Below are positions 56,022-64,000 of a DNA stretch of 64,000 nucleotides, one piece after another (positions within the stretch are counted from its first letter, which is position 1; each line of letters starts with the position of its first letter). Position numbers and translations under genes: made by a program. This DNA comes from Tupaia tana. Lineage: Eukaryota > Chordata > Mammalia > Scandentia > Tupaiidae. The stretch lies in the NCBI GenBank assembly GCA_026018925.1, contig JAKSZU010000004.1, positions 9,024,017 to 9,088,016 of the forward strand. The letters are read 5' to 3'. The notes below the pieces were generated by a model, which ran no database searches, was not told the DNA's origin, and saw nothing but the letters and a program-made list of their open reading frames with translations.

Positions 56022-56286
56022 TTTTAAAATTTTGTCAGATGGTGCGAGCACTCACCAGAGACAGAGAGAGAGAAGGAGAGAGAGAGGGAGGGGGAGAGGA
56101 GGAAGCACCCCTGTCGGGGCGTGGTCACACCGCACTCCCCCCTCCGTTTATCCGCCGTGCTGGGATTTGGGGCTCACATGCACACGTGCTCAGAGTGCTT
56201 ATCAAGCCACTGGGGCTGGGAGTCACACTGCGTGTCGGCCATGTGGGAACCAGGTCTGTTAACCCCCAGGCCCAGAGCCAGCCCCG
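56022..56286 (-). mobile_element. SINE-C copy, old
   Basis: ttttgtcagatggtgcgagc to ccaggcccagagccagcccc. Strongly diverged. Confidence 0.8.
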
Positions 56287-56561
56287 ATGGGCTTTTACTC
56301 GTGGATTTCGTACCAGGTTACTAGCAGCTCTGAGCTCGCAGCCTCCCAAGTCTTGCTACTCGCTAGGCGCTTCCCTGAGAAACAGCTGGGAAAATCTGGG
56401 GAAGGACTCTGGCCTCACCCCGGCACATCCACCCTGAGGACAAGGGCCCAGCACGGATGCCTTTAGAACTCCCTTCATGAAAGGGAGAACTGCTGAGTGG
56501 ACAGAATGCATCAGGGTCCACGGCCTGGGACTGAGGCCTAGAAAGAGGGCTGCCAACCCTG

Positions 56562-56814
56562 GGGCCAGCAGTTAGCATAATGACTATGTTGCTGAACTCC
56601 CATGTAGTCGACTGCAGTTCAAGTCCCGGACCCAGTGTCTTAAACTCACACCAGGCGTGTGTGCGTGCGTGCCCAAGATCCCAAGAGGAGAATGGAGAAG
56701 GGATTGTGATGTGGCCGTCCCCCATGGGGGGTGATTTCTCGCCTTTTGTCTCTCTGTCTTTCTGGTGAGCGCACGTGCCCTATAGCAAAAATCTCTCCAA
56801 AAAAAAAAAAAGAA
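56562..56814 (+). mobile_element. SINE-A copy
   Basis: ggggccagcagttagcataa to ccctatagcaaaaatctctc and A's. Imperfect TSD beginning AGAAAGAGGGC at about 56540 and 56815. Confidence 0.9.
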
Positions 56815-57636
56815 AGAAAGAGGGCAACCAGCCCTGTGAAATGCCCCCTCCCACACAGGGACTGGGCAGCTCCCATGGGGTTGGGAACAAAGGACTCAAA
56901 CTTGGCAAAGGCAGGGCAGTGTGAGTGTCCTGGTGGGGAGGCAGACAGGCCGTGGGAGGGTGAGTGAGCGAGGAGGAAGGAGGAGCGCAGCGCACATCTG
57001 TTTCAGGAGGCTCAGCTGTGCATCGGGAGGTAGCTGCAAGGGGCTGGGGTCAAGGAAGGGTTTGGCTTTTGTTGTTTGAGTGGGACAGGCCCCCCCGCAT
57101 GCTTACGCTGAGAGCACCAGGAGAGAGGGGGAGGCTGAAGCCACAGGAGGACGCAAGGAGGTGGGGGAAGGGGGTGCTAAGCCCAGGTGTGGGGACCAGA
57201 AAAGTAACGGAGGAGGCCCACCCCTTTGTGCCTCCGGGAAGGAAGGAGAAAGGCCATGGGTGGGGTCGGTTGACCATTTTGGCAGTAGTGAGAGGAGAGC
57301 GTTCTTCTTGGGTGGTTTCTTCTTTCTGAGAAATAGGGTTTAAATAAGATGGAATGGACTGCAAAGTTGAAGAAGAGTGGGGAAGTTCAGAAGGTTGCTC
57401 CGTGAACCACAGCAGAGAGGCCAAAGCAGGATGGGTCGGGCGCACCTCCGTCCTGGCCGGGCTGGAGGATGGGCTTTGCAGGGGCCTCACTGTTGGGTGG
57501 TGCCTTTGCTCCAGCTGAGCCCAGCACGGGGTGTAGAGAGGCCTGGTTAGACTGAGCAGGGGCTGGAGTTTGGGATGCAGGAAGGGAGTAGGGACAATGG
57601 GGGAGTGTCGGTGGGACAGCAAGTGGTTCCAGTCAT

Positions 57637-57740
57637 CATCTCAGCAAGTATTTATTGCCCCTTTACTGTGTTCTAGGCATGGCGCAAGGCCTGAGGTTTT
57701 ATTGCCAAAGCAGGCAGCTGCAGGTCCCACCCTCAGAGAG
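57637..57740 (+). repeat. L2-like relic
   Basis: agcaagtatttattgcccct then ttactgtgttctaggcatgg, the recognisable L2 3' phrase. Confidence 0.55.
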
Positions 57741-59474
57741 CCTGCAGGCTGACAGATCACGTGGGCTGAGGGCCATGCTGGAGTCTCTGGGCTGGATGCA
57801 GAAGGGAGGGAGGGCAGGTCCCGACTGGGAGACTGGGAGGAGGTCACGTAGTCAGATCTGGGGGGCCTCTGTGTCACTGGAGATGTTGAAGGAAGAGCTG
57901 GGAGGGCTATGGGGTGAGGGGCACGTTCTGTCGGAGCGTGGGATGAGCTGTACCTGTCTCACTGTTTCCATCTTCCCTCCGGGAACAACAGCCAGCCTGT
58001 CCTCTGCTCGCCGTGGGCGCCTCCATCGGGGCTTGGGCTCGGGCTCGGGCTCGGCATCGGATTCCCTCTGGCCCTCCTCGAGACCTTGACTCTCCTCCCC
58101 TCGATTCACCCGACCGACCGCTCTTTAAACACTCTCGAGTCTCTCCCACCATTAACATGAATCTTTTGGACCCCCTCCTTCCCACCCAATTCTGATTTCT
58201 GGTTTTTCTCGAAGCCACCTATCTCTGGTCAGTTGTCCACATGCACTGTCCTTATTGGCTTGGCCCTCACTGTCGCCTCCCTTCGCTGGGCCCTGGTCTC
58301 TGCAGCCCGTTCTCTACAGGTGATGACCTGGCCATGAATGCCAACAACTGCCTTCTTGTTAATCTCCCGAACACGTTTCTGTCCAAACGTCCGTATTTGG
58401 CCTGACGATCACTTTCTCCTCCTGGAAACACTCTTCTCTGGACTTCCGTGACATCATTCCCCTCCTCCGTCATACTCCCTTGGCTTCTGTGACATCCATT
58501 TATCTACCCTTAGCTGGCTCTCCCCCACTGCCTTTGACCCAGAAGCCTCCATCCCAGAGGTCTCCCCCCCTGCTGGCCTGATCTCTCCTTCCTCTCAAGG
58601 TCAACACCTACCGTTTTGACACCAGGTATGAAAATCAAAAGCAACCCTCATATTCCCATGGAGGACATATTCCAGAAAGTTTGGGGGCTAACTTGACATT
58701 TATACATAAACTTATAGTGTGGTTGACATAATAATGGAATTTTATTAACAGTTTGTTATACATTAAAAAAATCAGAAATGGTATAAAATAGCATGTTAAG
58801 TATTTTTTCCTCTCATTTTTATGAAACAATTTTCTTTAAACATTTTACATTTTTCTTTAACATGTGGGTCAATATCATTAGAGTTTTGTTATCAAGATTT
58901 TATAGAACATGACAACTTTATTTCTGCCCAAGTTATTTGGGACATCGTCCTTTTTGAATCTGTGACTGATGTGGGGAATGTTATTCCTTGTCACAGAGGG
59001 CTGGTTGTGTAACATTAGTTTGCATATATTAAAAAATCATCGTCATTTCCACAACATAACCACTTCCTTTATTGTTTTTAAAGTGAATTTTTGAAAAGGG
59101 CTTGCTTACAAAGACAGTGCTTTCAATGGTAAGGACCTCCTCTCAGGGATAATGAATCCATCAGTACGAAATGGCTTTGCCTCCATTTTTTCTGATTCTG
59201 CCAAGCAACTTTATGAATATCCAACACTTCACTGATTGGGGTTATTTCAGGCTAACGAGTTTCCCTCAAAGAGCATTTTGTTCAGAATGCCACAGTGGGG
59301 GGCAGGAGCCTCTGTAAAGATCTGAGTGTAAGACAGACCCTCCCTACCTGAGGGCTGATTTTGGAGAAGCCAAGTCTTGGAGTCTGGCCTAACAATCGCC
59401 ACCTCCCCACTGCCTCTCCCCGCCCTACCTTGACAGCCTCCTAGACAACTCCCCTTGGTCGCAGTCGGCCAGTC

Positions 59475-59665
59475 CATTGGCCTATTTTGATTAAATGCCT
59501 ACTCTGTGTTAGGCACTGTTCTAGGTGTGCAGGGATAGAAGGGTGAATCTAAGGGAGGCCCTGTTCTCAAAGAGCTCGTGCAGTGGGACAAGGAGGAGAT
59601 TATACTTGTTAACAAATAAGAAAATTACACATACTAGTAAAGGCTACGGAGAAGATAAACGGAGG
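59475..59665 (+). repeat. L2 3' end relic
   Basis: aaatgcctactctgtgttag then gcactgttctaggtgtgcag and ccctgttctcaaagagctcg closely follow the L2 3' end. Weaker L2-like sequence continues to about 60500. Confidence 0.7.
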
Positions 59666-60560
59666 TCCAGGGACAGAGAGTGACTGGAGGGGAGGCAGGA
59701 GCTAAGAGGTGCTTTACAGGGAGGCTCTGGGGGAAGGGCGTTGCCCCCAAAGCTGGTGCCCACCGAAGCTGGTGCAGAGACCCTGCAATGGGAGGGGGCC
59801 ACCGTGCCTGGAGGGTGGTGGGAAGGCAGGTCCCAGGCAGATGGCCTTGGGGGGTGGCCGGGGCTCACCATGAAGGACCTTGCTGGTCGGGTAAAGAGGT
59901 GGGCCTCTTGTTATTTCGTGGGTGGTGACGGGAAGTCACTAGGAGGGGCGTAAGCAAGAGAGAGCCCCAGGTCAGAATTCCTGCTTTTCTTCCAGGCGGC
60001 TGTATGGAAGAGGGATTTGGGGAAGCGAGAGTGGAGGGGAGGAGCCCAGGTGCTGCAGATGCTGAAAGGAGGGAGCTGAGCCTGGGGCTGAAGCTTATGG
60101 AGGCGGTAGGAAGAGCTTGGTTTTGGCTGCATTTTGGAATTGTGGCTGCTGTGACTTGTTAATGGCGTGGATGTGATTATGAGAGAGGCTCCTAGGTTTT
60201 GGACTTGAGCATTCGGTGGCTGGGAGGTCTTTTTCCAAGGAGGGGAAGACTGTGAGAGGCCATAATTCTGCTCTCAGTTAGGGGGTTCAGGAGTTCTATT
60301 TTAGACGGCCAACGGGAAGCTGGGTACATGAGTCTGACATTCATGGGCGTGTTCAGGTGTGAACACGTAACCGTGAGAAGACGGTGTTGAAGGAGGGACC
60401 AGTGGCCAGATCTGCTGAGGGACTAAAGTGAAGCCAAAGAGCTGACCATTGGACTTGGCAACTTAGAAGCCACTGGTGACCCTCACAAAGAAGTCCTGAC
60501 CGGATTGGGTTAAAGGGAGGAAGTGGTGACACAGTACCGAGGACTTTAAAAACAGAGATG

Positions 60561-60750
60561 GGGGCCAGCAGGTGGCATAGTGGTTAAGGTGCTGGACTCC
60601 CTCATGGTCGACTGTGGTTTGAGTCCCAGGTAGTCCTGAAGCCAGTGGCTTGCTTTCTCACTTTCCCTCTCTCTCTCTCTCTCTCTCTAGTGAGTGCATG
60701 TGCCCTCTAGCATAAATAAATAAATAAATTAAAACAAACAAAGCAAAAAC
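60561..60750 (+). mobile_element. SINE-B copy
   Basis: ggggccagcaggtggcatag to gtgccctctagcataaataa. This is the only SINE recognised between 56.9 and 64 kb. Confidence 0.9.
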
Positions 60751-61417
60751 AGAAAAACCAGAGAGATGAACATACCATGGCGTATTCGTAAACAGGGGAT
60801 CAGAAGGCAGGAGGGACAGGTACCAGCCGTGGTCGGAGTGGGTGAGGAGCAGTGGGGTCCCCTGTCTAAGTGGAAGAGGTGGGAGCCACCTCACCCTCAG
60901 TGCAGAGGAGGGGCAGAGTGGGTGGGCAGCCGCACCAGGGCTGGTGGACTTTGTGGCGGGAGGCGAGCTGCACCTGCCCACCGCACCCATTTCCAGGGAC
61001 CTGCGATGGCTGGCTGCTCAAACGGAGGACTGGGATTAGGGGCTGCGGATTGGAGGCACGAGGAGAGGGTAGGACCCAGTTGTCTTGGAAACAGTTACAG
61101 TTTTAGGAACATGTAGAAATTCTCTAGAGGTGCTGAGCACTCACCTGAGCGTTGTGGTTAGAAATCCAGACTGAGACCAGGCTGCGGAGTTACGCCCACT
61201 CCAGGCTGATTATACTCAGACACAGTGGCTCGTGGAGGGAACGCTAGGGGGGCACAGAAGAGCAGGGGAGGGGCGTGCGTCTACAGGATGTGCTTATCTG
61301 GGGGGGCTGAGCTGGGAAAGGAGGGAAGGAGCATGTGAGGGGTGGTGGACAGTGAGATAGTGGGGTCACTGGATGGGCAGAAGACTGCTGCAGGGGAGCA
61401 AGGGCAACGGACCTTCG

Positions 61418-61530
61418 AAGAGGATTAACTCTTGGTGTAGACAAGAACCTAGAGTGTGGACACAAATGCGAATGGGCTTCATGGTGGGGAAAAGACTGTT
61501 GGAAGCCAAGCGCTGAGAGCCAGGGTGTCA
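61418..61530 (+). repeat. Dispersed direct repeat, copy 1
   Basis: About 110 bp (gtagacaagaacctagagtg then aagactgttggaagccaagc) that recurs, diverged, at 63580-63695. Confidence 0.8.
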
Positions 61531-61849
61531 GAGGTAGAGTCGATCGGAATGCTGAGTGTAGTCACCGAGGGACATGAGGGTTCGGGGCTGCGTCGTTCAT
61601 GAATGAGAGGCAACAGCCAGGGTCTTTTTCCTCTCTGGAACTCAGCGTGCCTGAAACCTGAGCCTTCCGCATCTCCCTACAGCCTGCTCCACCAGGGCCC
61701 CCTGCTCCAGGCAAGGCACACCGTGAGGAGCCAGAGCCCGTCCACACCCAAGTAGGCCACCCAGCTGCTCAGACTCCACCTCACAGGCATTTCTCGAACG
61801 TGGCTACTTGCTTTTCCCGTCCCCACGGCGCGCACCCTGGCGTGGCCTA

Positions 61850-62340
61850 TTGCATCAGATTCCAAACAGGCAGCCTGGGCCCCTTCACACCGTAACCTGA
61901 GCCACTGCAAATGAGAATGTCCCTTCTGTGCTAAGTCTTTCCAGGGACGTGTCACTGTCCTTCGGTGAAGTCCCAAATCGTTAGCAGGGATTTACAAGGC
62001 AAGGACAGCGTGATCCAACCCCTGCCCAGTTCGGCCTGCCTCCCACCCAGAGCTTCTCACCTGGCCCGCACCCTCCCGGCGTCTCCTTGTCTCTGTCACC
62101 ACATTAGCTTGCTGTGCGTATGGTGTCCCCTCTGTCTGGAGCACGTGCCTCCTCTCTCTCCAGGTGTCAGCATCAGACGCCTCGGGGCAGCCTTTCCTGG
62201 GTCCTGGACATCGCCCACCCGGCCAGCGCCCGGTGATTTCCCGGCATGAGCCTCATTGCTCCCTCCTCTGGAGCATGTGCTCCGTGAGTTCAGACACTGT
62301 GTCTGGTTTTGCCCGGACGAAGCCTCAGCTCCAAGCACAG
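61850..62340 (+). repeat. L2-like relic
   Basis: ccttcggtgaagtcccaaat, cttgctgtgcgtatggtgtc then ccctctgtctggagcacgtg, and aagcctcagctccaagcaca, as in L2. Confidence 0.55.
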
Positions 62341-63014
62341 AGTTGACTAGTAAGTGATTGGCAATGGTCATCACCAGTAAGTGATTAGTGATTGGGTTAT
62401 GCGGGAGCTGTGGACGTGGACAGTTCTGAGCGATGACAAGGGCTGTGGCAGGATCCCATGAGTGGCAGTTAGACTTGGAGGACGTGGGACAGGGCGCTGC
62501 ACAGGTGAGCCCATGGCCCCAGTCATGGGGCGACACCAGCGGGAGGCCCTGGGCCGGGGGCTCAGTCTTATGAGTGAGGACAAGCGGGTGGCAATGATGG
62601 GTATGGGGAAGGAGGACGGGGCTGGAGCAGAGGGGATTTTTCAAGAAGGCAGGTGTGGACGGGTCTGAGTGGGACGAGAACAGTGTGGGGGCTTGAGAGT
62701 CTAAGTGGGACTGAGATGAGACTGTGGCATGACTGTCCCAGCTCCCTTCCGAAGCCGAGGCAGGTCAGAGGGTGCCTGGCTTCTGCCTGGCTCATGGCTC
62801 AGTACTTGGGACCTCTGGGAACAGCAGCATGGGGTGGTCGCCATGGCGGTCGGCGGGTCCTGGAATGAGTTCATCATGGCTGGACCCGGCAGCAGTCACT
62901 GGACGAGCACCTGGAATTCTAGGGGGAGCTGGTTACGGCAGGCCCCTGGCCTGGACTTGGGACAGCCTGACCGAGCTGTGCAGGGCCATCTGGTTCCAGC
63001 TAAGAGCATTTCCT

Positions 63015-63092
63015 GTGTGAGTCTGGATTGGGGTGAGCGCACCTGCACTTCCTGTGTGAGTCTGGATTGGGGTGAGCGCACCTGCACTTCCT
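63015..63092 (+). repeat. Perfect tandem duplication of 39 bp
   Basis: Two identical 39-bp units starting GTGTGAGTCTGGATTGG, 63015-63053 and 63054-63092. Confidence 0.97.
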
Positions 63093-63579
63093 GCAGGCGG
63101 GGGCTCAGTAAGTGGTATGTCACCCTGCCCCATGTACTGGGGGACCCTCATTCCCCGACTGCTGTATCGGGTGCCCCTGGGGATTCGAGCTTGCCTGAGC
63201 TGGAGCCACCTCCCTCTTCCTGCCAGCCCTCTGTCCTTGGGGTGGCCTGAAGCCAGGGACTGCCTGGGAGCTCCACGGTGCAGGGGCCTTGCCTCCAGGG
63301 GACTGGTGATCCCGGGCCCTTCCCCCAGGGATCAGCCAGGCCTTACCGCAGCTTCTCCTCAGCTCAGCCCTCCCTGCCCACCTCTCCTCGCAGGCACACA
63401 GGCCCGTTCCTGGCGCTGCCTCAGGAACCAGATGGGTGACTCTCTGAGTATGGCTTAAAGTCAAGGGTGGGCGTGGGGGCTACCGACAGCCCACGGGGAC
63501 ACAGCCCCCGACAGACTCAGATCTGGACTGGGAACTCCCCTTCCTCCCTGCAGGGGGAGTCAGGGCGAGGGATAGACGG

Positions 63580-63695
63580 GAGAGGATGCAGCTCTCGGTA
63601 TAGACAAGAATCCAGAGCGTGAACACACATGCGAGTGGGCTTCGTGGGTGGAGAGAAGACTGTTGGAAGCCAAGAACTGAGAGGCCAGGTGACAG
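63580..63695 (+). repeat. Dispersed direct repeat, copy 2
   Basis: Second copy of the 61418 segment (tatagacaagaatccagagc then aagactgttggaagccaaga). Confidence 0.8.
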
Positions 63696-63756
63696 AGTTT
63701 GCTCAAATGAGATCTTTCGGCTGGTTTTAGTTAAAACAAAAACAACAACACAAACA

Positions 63757-63757
63757 A

Positions 63758-63801
<44 letters not shown>
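63757..63801 (+). repeat. CA microsatellite
   Basis: About 22 CA units with one GC interruption. Confidence 0.97.
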
Positions 63802-64000
63802 CTTCGCTGAATTCCCTGGGCTAGGTGTGGTGGCGAATTCAGATAAACAAGATGCAGGCTGTCCCCTGAGCAGCTCAGGGCCGTTTACTCATTTAAGAAA
63901 CATCTTCTGAACCAGCCGGGACCCGGGTGACTCAGTGTCCAGCCCGCGAAGGCTCTTCACGGCTGCCGGGGTTCACTCGGGGAGCTGACCGGTCCACTTT

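Larger units (their letters stand above)
56837..60560. other. No gene seen; SINE-free stretch
   Basis: L2-like relics, pyrimidine-rich sequence at 57950-58620 with a short GGGCTC repeat near 58034, and an AT-rich unassigned stretch at 58620-59240. Confidence 0.5.
60751..64000. other. No gene seen; window end
   Basis: L2-like relics, the dispersed 110-bp repeat, a 39-bp tandem duplication and a CA repeat. GJB4 coding sequence is not present. Confidence 0.55.

Overview
The window is mammalian nuclear DNA. Two complete connexin coding exons lie on the minus strand: GJB3 (connexin 31, 37814-38608) and, downstream of it, GJA4 (connexin 37, 28836-29837). Their order and orientation match the connexin cluster of human 1p34-p35, where GJB5, GJB4, GJB3 and GJA4 follow one another. 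GJB4 and GJB5 are not seen up to base 64000 and would be expected just beyond it. GJA4 also shows a TATA-like promoter, a short non-coding first exon with a splice donor, the acceptor before the coding exon, and a polyadenylation signal. GJB3 shows an acceptor, a polyadenylation signal and a plausible upstream non-coding exon. Two good CTCF-like motifs lie between the two genes.

The rest is intergenic or intronic and is dominated by retrotransposons. About 60 tRNA-derived SINE copies are visible. I call them A (head with a gcgtaatggc A box, long body, A tail), B (short, CT-rich, ending ctggtcaaattaaa plus TAAA repeats), C (B-like head on an A-like body) and D (a different family with the tail ctctgttggagatgc). 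Many copies have clear target-site duplications (TSDs), and several are nested in each other. There are also old L1 fragments, L2 and MIR relics, MaLR-type LTRs, one solo LTR with a 6-bp duplication, and a few older composite elements with a tRNA-like head and a 7SL-like (Alu-like) body. Three processed gene copies are present: RPL21 (intact reading frame, 12441-12923), GLIPR2 (broken, 15236-16488) and PSMC6 (5'-truncated, 20037-21002). The PSMC6 copy is joined directly to a SINE.

Organism: 7SL-derived SINEs are restricted to Euarchontoglires, and the abundant tRNA SINEs are not rodent, lagomorph or anthropoid families I know. A colugo (Dermoptera, with tRNA-derived CYN SINEs) is my leading guess and a tree shrew the main alternative. 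I could not compare against a repeat library, so this is inference.

Layout: 1-28 kb is the region downstream of GJA4, AT-rich and repeat-dense between about 6 and 24 kb. 28.4-31 kb is GJA4. 31-37 kb is the spacer with the CTCF-like sites. 37.1-43 kb is GJB3 with its presumed 5' intron. 43-57 kb is repeat-rich sequence upstream of GJB3. 57-64 kb is SINE-poor, with L2-like relics and small tandem repeats.
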